Assembly (NCBI GenBank): GCA_021819525.1
Contig: JAKAQW010000009.1
Coordinates: 1-43,712, forward strand
Direction of reading: 5' to 3'
DNA from: Actinomycetes bacterium
GTDB lineage: Bacteria; Actinomycetota; Acidimicrobiia; Acidimicrobiales; UBA8190
DNA length: 43,712 nucleotides
This document shows positions 33,214-40,560 of this stretch, piece after piece. Made by a program: the position numbers and the translations under genes. How positions within the stretch are numbered: the stretch's first letter is position 1; each line of letters begins with the position of its first letter. The notes under the pieces are model-generated. The model was not told where the DNA came from. It did not search any database and saw only the letters and a program-made list of their open reading frames with translations.

Positions 33214-33484
33214 GCGCCGCGGCGCGGAGGAACCCCCCGGCGCGTGGGGGCGCCGCCTGTTCGGGCTCGGCTTGCCGGACGGCGGTGGCGGTCAGCGCCG
33301 CCCCGGGCGCCCTCCCGGCGGGGAGGGCCGGGGCCTTGACTTCTCGCTCCGAGTTGAGGCCTCCTCCTGTTGAGCCCGGCGCCATCAGAGAACGGGCCAG
33401 CAGAGAACGAGTCAGCAGAGGACGAGGACGAGGAGCAAGACGAGCGACGATGACCACGATCAGACCCACACCGGAGTACCGCCG
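33214..33484. other. non-coding region upstream of excisionase
   Basis: Very GC-rich, with simple-sequence features. A 92-residue open frame (33210-33488) is Arg/Ala/Gly-rich and unconvincing. A 12-codon frame at 33450 ends in a GTGA overlap with the next start and might act as a translational leader. GGCCTTGAC and GTTGAGGCC (33337-33364) form an imperfect dyad. Confidence 0.45.
33388..33428. repeat. 15-bp direct repeats upstream of the excisionase gene
   Basis: AGAGAACGGGCCAGC, AGAGAACGAGTCAGC and a third partial copy AGAGGACGAGG run head to tail. Their place 57 bp before the excisionase-like gene suits integrase arm or excisionase binding sites. Confidence 0.5.
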
Positions 33485-33904
33485 GTGACCCGCTCGACCA
33501 CTGCGCTGCGTCGCAGCATCGAGCGCGCCGCCGAGGCCAGCATGGACCGCTTCGTCACCCAGCGGGAGGCGGCCGAGCTCGCCGGGTGCAGCAAGGACAC
33601 CATCGTCCGGACCCGCCAGGCCGGCCGCCTCCCCCACGCCCGCCTCGACGGCCACACCTGGATGATCCCGATCGCCGACCTCGTCGTCGCCGGTCTGTAC
33701 GACCCGGCCACCGGGGCGATGCCCGACGCTCCGCCGCGGGCGCGAGAAGAACCCGAGCACCCGGGGGCCGTGCCGACCAGCATGGAGCTGGCCCGTGCCC
33801 AGGCTCGCATCGCCGCCTTGGAGGACCTCGTTGCCCGCCAGGACGCCGAGCTGGCCTTCTTGCGCCAGCTCGCCACCGACACGCTGGCAAAGAAGGCGAG
33901 CTGA
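33485..33904 (+). CDS. excisionase-like helix-turn-helix protein
   Basis: 139 residues. An N-terminal MerR/excisionase winged helix (FVTQREAAELAGCSKDTIVR, then RQAGRLPHARLDGHTWMIPI) is followed by a Pro-rich linker and a coiled coil (MELARAQARIAALEDLVARQ). Small proteins of this type bend att-site DNA and set integrase direction. GTG 33485. The stop overlaps the integrase start by one base (TGATG), so both are made together. Confidence 0.75.
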   Translation: MTRSTTALRRSIERAAEASMDRFVTQREAAELAGCSKDTIVRTRQAGRLPHARLDGHTWMIPIADLVVAGLYDPATGAMPDAPPRAREEPEHPGAVPTSMELARAQARIAALEDLVARQDAELAFLRQLATDTLAKKAS

Positions 33905-36303
33905 TGAGCCGGCCGCTCGCCGGGTCGGTCCGCCGCCGCCAAGGCGGATGGTGCGCCAGCATCCCCGAGCACCACGGCGCCATCCGCCGGCGAGAGGAGC
34001 GTTTCGCCACCGAAGCCGAGGCCCGGATCTGGCTCGCCCAGGCTGTCGCCGCGACCCGGGCCGGCCGCCCGGTCCCCGACCCGGTCCGCTCGACCCGAAC
34101 GCCGTCCCGGACCGGGCGTCGCGCCGAGCCGGCAGCACCGGTGATCCGTCCCGATATCGCCTCGGTCGCGAACGCCTGGATGGCCGCCGCCTATGAGGAT
34201 CTGCGCCGCGGCGGGCCCGAACGCGCCGAGCGGGTCCGGCGCATCGTCGAGGCCTACCTCGTCCCCTGGTTCGCTCCCCGCACGACGACCATCGCGGACG
34301 TCACCTACTTCATGGCCCACGAGTGGCTGCTCCAGCTCGTCGGGCGCACCGACACCCAGCCGGCAGCGACGCTGCGGGACCAAGCACCCGAGCAGGCTCC
34401 CCGCACGGCGGGTGCTGCGGGGGAGGTGGGCCTGGCCGAGGCGGCCCGGATCTGCGGGCTCAGCCTGCCGACCCTGCGCCGGCGCTGGCAGGACGGTCAG
34501 CTCCCTGGCGCCTACCGCGACAACAAGGGACACATTCGTGTGCCCGCCCGGACGCTCCGCCACGTCCACCGCGCCAATGGCCCCAGAGCGACCGGGCTGT
34601 CGAAACGCTACGTGTCCGACGCCTTGTGGATCCTGCGCAAGATCATGGCCTTCGCCCGAGCCAACGGCCTCTTCCCGCCCGGCTTCGACCCGACCGAGGG
34701 CCTCGACGCGCCACTCCCTGACGCCGCTGTCGCTCGAACGGGCCGTCCATCTGCCCAGCCCCGCCCGCTCGCGCTCCCCGAGTGCGCCCAGATCGCCGCC
34801 CACCTGCACGCTGTCCACCAGCTCGTCTTCTGGCTGCAGCGCATCATGGGGCTGCGCATCTCCGAAGCCTTCGGCCTCCTCGTCGGCGACGTCGTCGACC
34901 TCGGTGAGACCGGCATGCTGGCCGTCCAGGGCCAGGGCGGGCGGACCTTCCAGGTGCGCGACGACACCGGGAGCATCGTCGCCGTCGCCCGCAAGGCGAC
35001 CGCCAAGACCGCAGCCGGCTCCCGGGTGCTCGTCGTGCCCGCCAAGCTGATGGAGCTGCTCCGTGTCGCCGTCGAGGCGTTCCACACCGACCCCGACACC
35101 GGTGAGATCGACCCGACGGCTCGTCTCGTCCCGGGCATCCACCAGTTCAGCACCGGTGGCCAGCTCGGCTACCACGAGGCCCTCGCCGACGCGGCGCGCA
35201 ACGAGGACCTCGGCACCGAGCACCTCGGCTTCCGGGTCTCATCCCACCTGCTGCGCAAGAGCTGCGCCACCGACCTCGCCTGGTCAGCTGGCATCGAGGA
35301 CAGCGTCCGGCGCCGCTTCATGGGACATCGGGCCGGCGAGGACGTCTTCGGACGGATCTACACCCTCGACCATCCCGACGTCGCCCCCCTCGCCAAGGTG
35401 GCCGCCCTCCTCGACGACAACATCACCACCCAGATCGCGACCCTTCTCACCCCGACCACCCGCGCCGTCCACTGGGGGAAGACCAACCCGCTGTGCTTCC
35501 GCGCCGATCACGTCAGCGCCGTGCTCGCCGCGGCGGGTTGGCAGGTCGAGCCCGGCGACCCCGACGACCCGCTCTGCGACGCCAACCGGGTCGCCGAAGA
35601 ACTCGGCATCGTCGCCACCACTGCCCGGCGCTGGATGACCGACGGCACTATCCGAAGCGTCGTCGCCCCCGACGGTGACGGCGTACCACGACGGTACAGC
35701 AGGATGAGCGACGTCTGGGCGCATCGCGACCAGCTCGCCGGGGTGATCCGCCTCTCCGACCTCGCCGAGCAGCTCGGCGTCCGCTACGACGAGATCTACC
35801 GCTCCATGCGCCACCTCGGCCTCAACCCCGACCAGCACCCCACCAACCGCGAGCTCACCCTCACCGACGAAGAGGCCGAAGCGCTACGGACGGAGCACGA
35901 GCGGGTCCGCGCCCTGCACCGCCGCTCGATGAAGCTGCCCGCCGCCGCCCGCCAGCTCAAGCTCAGCTTCACCACCGTCCGCCTGCTCACTGGCCGGGGC
36001 GACCTCGACCTCGACCCCGAGACCGACACCAGCGGTGCCCGCTTCGTCACCCGAGCCTCGGTCGAGGCCTGCTGGATCGCCCGCAACGAGGCCAAGCGAC
36101 GCAAAGCCCAGCCCCAGGCCACCGTCTCGTTTGCTGAGGTGATGCGGTTCACGGGGCTCGGCCGACGAGACGTCGTCGACCTCGTCCGGGCCGGCATTCT
36201 CGAAGAGCTTTCCGGCCGGCGCAGCATGTGCGAGATCACGACGACGAGCGTTGAAGAATGGCTCCGAAGAGAAGATCATGATGGGGTCAGGCCAGCCGGA
36301 TAG
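33904..36303 (+). CDS. int: very large tyrosine recombinase/integrase with extra HTH domains
   Basis: 799 residues, roughly twice the usual length. Tyrosine-recombinase catalytic residues are present: Arg318 (MGLRISEAF), His448/Arg451 (SHLLRKSCA), His475 (FMGHRAGED) and Tyr486 (GRIYTLDH). Within the DNA-binding half, about 180-220, there is an inserted excisionase-like helix-turn-helix (LAEAARICGLSLPTLRRRW). After the catalytic domain come about 300 residues with four more HTH-like units (ANRVAEELGIVATTARRWM; LSDLAEQLGVRYDEIYRSM; LPAAARQLKLSFTTVRLLT; FAEVMRFTGLGRRDVVDLV). It would integrate and excise the element. Confidence 0.9.
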   Translation: MSRPLAGSVRRRQGGWCASIPEHHGAIRRREERFATEAEARIWLAQAVAATRAGRPVPDPVRSTRTPSRTGRRAEPAAPVIRPDIASVANAWMAAAYEDLRRGGPERAERVRRIVEAYLVPWFAPRTTTIADVTYFMAHEWLLQLVGRTDTQPAATLRDQAPEQAPRTAGAAGEVGLAEAARICGLSLPTLRRRWQDGQLPGAYRDNKGHIRVPARTLRHVHRANGPRATGLSKRYVSDALWILRKIMAFARANGLFPPGFDPTEGLDAPLPDAAVARTGRPSAQPRPLALPECAQIAAHLHAVHQLVFWLQRIMGLRISEAFGLLVGDVVDLGETGMLAVQGQGGRTFQVRDDTGSIVAVARKATAKTAAGSRVLVVPAKLMELLRVAVEAFHTDPDTGEIDPTARLVPGIHQFSTGGQLGYHEALADAARNEDLGTEHLGFRVSSHLLRKSCATDLAWSAGIEDSVRRRFMGHRAGEDVFGRIYTLDHPDVAPLAKVAALLDDNITTQIATLLTPTTRAVHWGKTNPLCFRADHVSAVLAAAGWQVEPGDPDDPLCDANRVAEELGIVATTARRWMTDGTIRSVVAPDGDGVPRRYSRMSDVWAHRDQLAGVIRLSDLAEQLGVRYDEIYRSMRHLGLNPDQHPTNRELTLTDEEAEALRTEHERVRALHRRSMKLPAAARQLKLSFTTVRLLTGRGDLDLDPETDTSGARFVTRASVEACWIARNEAKRRKAQPQATVSFAEVMRFTGLGRRDVVDLVRAGILEELSGRRSMCEITTTSVEEWLRREDHDGVRPAG

Positions 36304-36412
36304 CCAGGCGTTTCACGATCTTTCCCAGTCCCGGGGTGCTCCGGTCGGCCACAGATAATATGCATGGCTTTACATCCACGCATCAAACACGATGTTCAGC
36401 TACATTTGCTGC
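36304..36412 (+). promoter_or_regulatory. AT-richer region, promoter of the defence operon
   Basis: The base composition drops in GC compared with both sides. GATAAT (36354) and TTTACA (36369) with GATGTT 16 bp later are -10/-35-like, but no single pair is convincing. This is also where the mobile element's att site could lie; no tRNA gene or duplicated core is visible. Confidence 0.35.
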
Positions 36413-37039
36413 ATGGAGATCGGAACGGATGTCGAGCTTGACGATGACCTGGTCAGAGCCCTGGTGATTTGTGGCCGAGAGGCTCACCGTGTGGCCCAGG
36501 CACATCACAACGATCCAGGATCGAACGGCTTCACCTTCGGTACCGACCGCTACCAACGGGCGACTCAGCTCGCGGTGGAGGTGTTGAACGACCAGGGTTT
36601 CCGGGTGGTGCGACGAGGGGCCGGACTTGTTGCCCGACGGGGGGACCTCGAACTGCAGTTCGCCGTCGCCCGCGGCACTGATCTGATGGATCCCGCCAGC
36701 TTCGATGCCGACTCGTCACCAGCGCGCCGCAAAGCCGGTGCTTCGAACGCCACGCAGTTGGCCTTCGACGGTATGCCCCAGCGCGAGGCAGCCTCGATCA
36801 TTCACATTGTCTGGAGTGGCACGCCGGAAGCGGGGCAGACTGCCGCTCACGCCGGCCGCCTTGTCACGGGCGCCGGTGAGCGACTCGATTGGGCCGTCCT
36901 GGTTCGCCTCGATGACCTTGCCGCTCGGAGTCCCGACGAGTCGTCTAGCACCGCCAACGTCCCGGCCTATACCGACCAGCCCGAACCCGCCTTGCACCTT
37001 TTGCCGCATCCCGATATTGCCCGGTCGGATGAGGGCTGA
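36413..37039 (+). CDS. unknown protein, first gene of the defence operon
   Basis: 208 residues from ATG 36413; ATG 36392 is an alternative that adds seven residues. No family recognised. The N-terminal half has RYQRATQLAVEVLNDQGFRV, VVRRGAGLVARRGDLELQFA and VARGTDLMDPASFD, an alpha/beta fold; the second half has ASIIHIVWSG and LDWAVLVRLDDLAA. Its 3' end overlaps the ImmA-type gene by 11 nt, so the two are translationally linked. It could be the target or partner of that protease, a relation seen with other ImmA/IrrE pairs, but this is inference. Confidence 0.6.
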   Translation: MEIGTDVELDDDLVRALVICGREAHRVAQAHHNDPGSNGFTFGTDRYQRATQLAVEVLNDQGFRVVRRGAGLVARRGDLELQFAVARGTDLMDPASFDADSSPARRKAGASNATQLAFDGMPQREAASIIHIVWSGTPEAGQTAAHAGRLVTGAGERLDWAVLVRLDDLAARSPDESSSTANVPAYTDQPEPALHLLPHPDIARSDEG

Positions 37040-38114
37040 GGAAGCGGCCGCCGCCTTCTCCGGCGAGCGGCTCCGACTCGCGCGCTTTCGTGCGGGCCTT
37101 ACTCTCCGCGAGGTCGCAGAACGTGTGGACGTAAGTCATACCGCCGTCTCGCAGTACGAGAACGATCGCAACCGACCGACGTCAGCGGTGCTGGCTCGCC
37201 TGGCGATGGCGACGGGAGTGTCCGCCGGCTTCTTCGCCTTCGGGCGCCGCCCAATCTCTAATGGAGGCTTGGACGGCACGCACTTTCGAAGCTTGCGGTC
37301 GACGACCCGGCAAGGCCGTGCGCAGGCATGGGGATGGTCGGAGCTAGTACTCGACATCGCCGAGATTCTCGAACGATACGTTCGATTGCCGGAGCCATAT
37401 GTGCCATTGATCGCGATTGGTTCTGAGGCCAATGAGACGGAACTCGCCGAGGCGGCAGCCGAACTTCGCCGTGCGTGGGACTTGCCTGACGGCCCGGTCG
37501 GGCACCTCGTGCGGCACCTAGAGGCAAACGGAGTTCTCGTAGCCCGACTGGAAGTCGCAAACCGGGGCATCGATGCCTTCAGCCACGCCCAAGGTTCCCG
37601 TCCTGTTGTCATCCTGGGTAGCGACAAGGGAGACGCTGCCCGGAGCCGATTCGACGTAGCCCATGAGCTCGGACACCTTGTGTGTCATCCCGACGCCGAT
37701 CCCGGAGGGGAGCAGGAGCAGCAAGCGCACGCGTTCGCGGCCGAGCTGCTCATGCCTCGGACGCATTTCGCGCGGATACTCCCTCGCCGGTTCGACCTCG
37801 GCGCCTATGCCCGACTCAAGCAGGAATGGGGCGTCTCTATAGCCGCTCTCCTGTATCGCGCCCGAACGCTCGGAGTCATCGGTGATGCCGCCTATCGCAG
37901 GGCCGTGATGATCATGAACAAGCAGTACGGCCGCAGAAGCGAGCCGTACCCACTCGGGCGTCCCGAGCTTCCAGCCTTGCTAGCGACTGCGTGCCAGGTA
38001 GCGCAACAGGCCGGGATCAGCCGAGAGCAGATCGCCTCCGAAGCGTGCCTCCCCGTCGAAGACCTAGACGCCATCGTCGGCGACCCGGATCCGCGACCTC
38101 TCGTGACGGTGTAG
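37029..38114 (+). CDS. XRE regulator fused to ImmA/IrrE metallopeptidase
   Basis: 361 residues. N-terminal helix-turn-helix (GLTLREVAERVDVSHTAVSQ, then YENDRNRPTSAVLARLA; about 24-64), a linker helix region, and a zinc metallopeptidase domain with DVAHELGHLVCH (HExxH near 210) and the later acidic helix QQAHAFAAELLMP. Proteins of this type cleave partner repressors to switch on mobile-element, stress or toxin genes. It overlaps the upstream gene and is only 4 bp from the first TIR gene, so it is part of the same transcript and may control it. Confidence 0.9.
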   Translation: MRAEEAAAAFSGERLRLARFRAGLTLREVAERVDVSHTAVSQYENDRNRPTSAVLARLAMATGVSAGFFAFGRRPISNGGLDGTHFRSLRSTTRQGRAQAWGWSELVLDIAEILERYVRLPEPYVPLIAIGSEANETELAEAAAELRRAWDLPDGPVGHLVRHLEANGVLVARLEVANRGIDAFSHAQGSRPVVILGSDKGDAARSRFDVAHELGHLVCHPDADPGGEQEQQAHAFAAELLMPRTHFARILPRRFDLGAYARLKQEWGVSIAALLYRARTLGVIGDAAYRRAVMIMNKQYGRRSEPYPLGRPELPALLATACQVAQQAGISREQIASEACLPVEDLDAIVGDPDPRPLVTV

Positions 38115-38118
38115 CAGG

Positions 38119-38622
38119 ATGCCTGGCCGCCGCGTCTTCTTCAGCTTCCACTACGAACAGGACGTATGGCGCGCCACGAACGTACGCAACTCCGGCAAGG
38201 TCGACGCCACCACCGCGGCCGGCTGGAGCGACGCCTCGCTCTGGGAGGAAGCCAAGCGCAAAGGCCGACGCGAGATCGAACGACTGATCGGTGCGGGACT
38301 GCGAGGAACGAGCGTAACGGCGGTCCTGATCGGTGCCGAGACCGCCAACCGGCCCTGGGTCAAATACGAGATCGAGAAGAGCATCGAACGAGGGAACGGA
38401 CTACTCGGCGTTCGCATCCACCGAATCAAGGACCAGGCCGGCCAACGCAGCCAGCGAGGCGCCACCCCCGCCGCCCTCAGCGACGGTGGCTTCCATATCT
38501 ACGACTGGGACCGCAACAACTTCGGCCGTACGGTGGAGTGGGCCGCAGTCGCCGCCGGCAAGGACTGCCTGAGCCACAAGAAGCCGAACTGCTTCTCCTG
38601 CAGCCGGCACTGGTGGTCGTAG
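38119..38622 (+). CDS. ThsB-like TIR protein 1 (MTH538/DUF1863 type)
   Basis: 167 residues. GRRVFFSFHYEQD, DASLWEEAKRKGRREIERLI, GTSVTAVLIGAETANRPWVK, YEIEKSIERGNGLLGVRIH follow the pattern of the Thoeris sensor ThsB (TIR-like fold; the W-V-K/R-Y-E-I helix and L-G-V/I-x-I-H strand are especially close). ThsB enzymes detect phage and make a cyclic ADP-ribose isomer from NAD. The C-terminus is short and ends with HKKPNCFSCSRHWWS, holding two Cys. ATG 38119 follows the protease gene by 4 bp. Confidence 0.85.
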   Translation: MPGRRVFFSFHYEQDVWRATNVRNSGKVDATTAAGWSDASLWEEAKRKGRREIERLIGAGLRGTSVTAVLIGAETANRPWVKYEIEKSIERGNGLLGVRIHRIKDQAGQRSQRGATPAALSDGGFHIYDWDRNNFGRTVEWAAVAAGKDCLSHKKPNCFSCSRHWWS

Positions 38623-38624
38623 CC

Positions 38625-39056
38625 ATGCCACCGGAGGACGAAGCTCCGAGCCTCGACGCGAAGCTCAAACACCTGGAGTTCATCCAGGCGGTGATCGCCC
38701 GGATGGCCACCAACTCCTTCCTCTTCAAGGGCTGGGCCATCACCATCGCCGCCGGACTTGCGGCCTTCGCAGCAGTCGAGTCCAGAACCGCGCTGCTCGT
38801 CTTGGCGCTCGCATCGACCGTCATGTTCTGGGGTCTCGACGGCTACTACCTCTGGCTCGAACGCTGCTTCATCGAACTGCACAACAGGGTCGCCGCTAAG
38901 CCGCCGGCCGATATCGACTTCGAGATGACCCCCGACAAGACCGACGCCGCTAAGCGGTGGCTGACGACCTGTCTTTGCCGTCCTCACCTGTGGCTGTTCT
39001 ATGGCACGATCATCGTCGTCGACGTGATCGGGATCATCCTGATAAGGAGCAAGTAG
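38625..39056 (+). CDS. three-helix membrane protein, candidate TIR effector
   Basis: 143 residues. A soluble helix (DAKLKHLEFIQAVIARMATN) leads into SFLFKGWAITIAAGLAAFAA (helix 1, about 36-51), LLVLALASTVMFWGLDGYYL (helix 2, about 56-78), a polar loop of about 40 residues, then WLFYGTIIVVDVIGIILI (helix 3). The segment RMATNSFLFKGW followed by FWGLDGYYL looks strongly constrained. I recall similar proteins near TIR-like genes but cannot confirm this. Two nucleotides separate it from TIR1, and its stop overlaps the TIR2 start (TAGTG). Placement between two ThsB-like genes suggests a membrane-disrupting effector. Confidence 0.75.
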   Translation: MPPEDEAPSLDAKLKHLEFIQAVIARMATNSFLFKGWAITIAAGLAAFAAVESRTALLVLALASTVMFWGLDGYYLWLERCFIELHNRVAAKPPADIDFEMTPDKTDAAKRWLTTCLCRPHLWLFYGTIIVVDVIGIILIRSK

Positions 39057-39496
39057 TGGCGCGTCGAGTGTTCTTCAGCTTCAAATACGAGGATGTATCG
39101 CGAGCGATGGTGGTTCGCAACAGCTGGGTGGTCCAGGGCCGCGAGGCTGCCGGCTTCGTCGATGCAGCCGCGTTCGAGAACCTCAAGAGACAAGGTGACG
39201 CTGCCATCAAGCGCTGGATCGATGGCCAGCTCAACGGTACGTCGGTCACGGTAGTCCTCGTCGGCGGCCTGACGTGCTCAAGCCGATGGGTGAAGTACGA
39301 GATCGAACAGAGCAAATACTTGGGCCACGGCCTTCTCGGGGTCGACGTCTCCAAAATTCGTGATCTCCAGGGCGGCACGTCGAATTGCTGCGGGCAGCTG
39401 CCCAATGGCTATCCCTTCTACCAGTGGAACAACAACGACGGCTACCACAACCTCGGCGCCTGGATCGAAACGGCAGCGAAGGCGGCCGGCAGGTGA
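39056..39496 (+). CDS. ThsB-like TIR protein 2 (MTH538/DUF1863 type)
   Basis: 146 residues. ARRVFFSFKYEDVSRAMVVR, GTSVTVVLVGGLTCSSRWVK, YEIEQSKYLGHGLLGVDVS: the same family as TIR1 but clearly divergent, so not a recent duplicate. A Cys pair (TSNCCGQLP) and an aromatic C-terminal segment (YPFYQWNNNDGYHNLGAWIE) match the end of ThsB proteins better than TIR1 does. GTG 39056 shares a base with the membrane-protein stop; its own stop overlaps the HIT start (GTGA). Confidence 0.85.
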   Translation: MARRVFFSFKYEDVSRAMVVRNSWVVQGREAAGFVDAAAFENLKRQGDAAIKRWIDGQLNGTSVTVVLVGGLTCSSRWVKYEIEQSKYLGHGLLGVDVSKIRDLQGGTSNCCGQLPNGYPFYQWNNNDGYHNLGAWIETAAKAAGR

Positions 39497-39942
39497 CGTC
39501 CGGAGCTGGCGACTCGGCGAGCTGCGACTTCTGCGCCATCGGTCGCGGCGAGGACCCTTCAGTGGAGGTCGTCTGCGAGGGCACCGACTGGGTCGCCTTC
39601 TTCCCTCTCGACCCTGCCACCCCAGGACACACCCTGATCATCCCTCGTAGACACGTACCCGACCTATGGCAGACCGAGCACCCACTCGGGGCTGAGCTCA
39701 TGATTGCGGCGATTCGTGTGGGGAAGGCAATCGATAAGGCCCTAGCTCCGGAGGGTATGAACCTGATCACCTCGGCCGGGCAGATCGCGGAACAGACTGT
39801 CTTCCATCTCCACCTGCACGTCGTCCCCCGGTGGCATCGAGACGGTTTTGGCGACATCTGGCCACCAGCAGGCAGGTACGAAGAGGCCGACCTCCGCGAT
39901 GTCGCTGACCGGATCCGTGGAGCGTGCGCTGATGCCACGTAA
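39493..39942 (+). CDS. HIT-family nucleotide hydrolase/transferase
   Basis: 149 residues. SCDFCAIGRGE is the N-terminal zinc-like Cys pair, PGHTLIIPRRHVPDLWQTEH the conserved HIT strand, and TVFHLHLHVVPRW the histidine triad (HxHxHxx) with the catalytic central His. HIT enzymes hydrolyse or transfer nucleoside-monophosphate groups, for example from dinucleoside polyphosphates or phosphoramidates. The GTG start overlaps the TIR2 stop, so it is firmly in the operon. A role in shaping or destroying a nucleotide signal is inference. Confidence 0.85.
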   Translation: MTSGAGDSASCDFCAIGRGEDPSVEVVCEGTDWVAFFPLDPATPGHTLIIPRRHVPDLWQTEHPLGAELMIAAIRVGKAIDKALAPEGMNLITSAGQIAEQTVFHLHLHVVPRWHRDGFGDIWPPAGRYEEADLRDVADRIRGACADAT

Positions 39943-40074
39943 AGGGTGGGGTCGTGAGCCAACCGCACATCGCATCCAAGAAGCCGGAGAGCCGCGATGC
40001 CGTATGTAACGAAGGCGCAAGCAACGGCGGCTTCTAGGTCCAGTTGGGGAACCCGTTCTGTCGCCGAGAATCAG

Positions 40075-40551
40075 ATGACCAAGTCCGCCTCTACGCCCAT
40101 CACGACCAACTTTCAGGTTTTCCTGTCGCACGCTTACGAGGACGCCGAGGTCATCGCCGGTATCAAAGTCTTGATCGAACAAGAGGGCCTTAGCGTTTAC
40201 ATCGACTGGATCGAGGACGCCCAGGCTGATCGCAGCCGCGTAACGCCACGCACCGCAGACCTGCTGCGACAACGCATGAATCACTGTCAGTTCCTGCTGT
40301 TCGCGACCTCGAAGGCATCGCCTGACTCCAGGTGGATGCCCTGGGAGCTCGGCTACTTCGATGGGATGAGACACGACCACGTGGGCATCCTGCCCATTGT
40401 CGAATCGGCCGGCGGCAGCTTCAAAGGTCAGGAGTACCTCGGCTTGTACCCAGAGTTTCAGCTCGTGGACTTTGATATCGGTCGCCATTTTGGCCGGCTC
40501 ACTGGTGAGAAGGAGGGCGAGACTCTTGAACAGGCGGTCCGACGAATCTGA
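40075..40551 (+). CDS. classical TIR-domain protein (TIR 3)
   Basis: 158 residues. NFQVFLSHAYEDAEVIAGIK, VLIEQEGLSVYIDWIEDA, LLRQRMNHCQFLLFATSKAS, SRWMPWELGYFDGMRHDHVG follow bacterial TIR strands and helices: the S-H/x-D/E start, the D-W after strand B, and W-x-x-W-E-L with the Glu that is catalytic in NAD-cleaving TIRs. It is a different TIR subfamily from the two ThsB-like proteins. ATG 40075; an upstream ATG 39997 would add 26 residues. A 132-bp gap separates it from the HIT gene, so it may have its own promoter. Confidence 0.85.
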   Translation: MTKSASTPITTNFQVFLSHAYEDAEVIAGIKVLIEQEGLSVYIDWIEDAQADRSRVTPRTADLLRQRMNHCQFLLFATSKASPDSRWMPWELGYFDGMRHDHVGILPIVESAGGSFKGQEYLGLYPEFQLVDFDIGRHFGRLTGEKEGETLEQAVRRI

Positions 40552-40560
40552 TCTGACTCT

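Noticed and set aside
33210-33488. 92-residue frame between the second methyltransferase and the excisionase
   Set aside because: Low-complexity Arg/Ala/Gly product with no motif. Its region contains direct repeats and dyads, so it is better read as regulatory DNA.
36304-36412. Search for an attachment site or tRNA after the integrase
   Set aside because: No tRNA fold and no repeat of this sequence seen elsewhere in the window. The att site cannot be located from this window alone.
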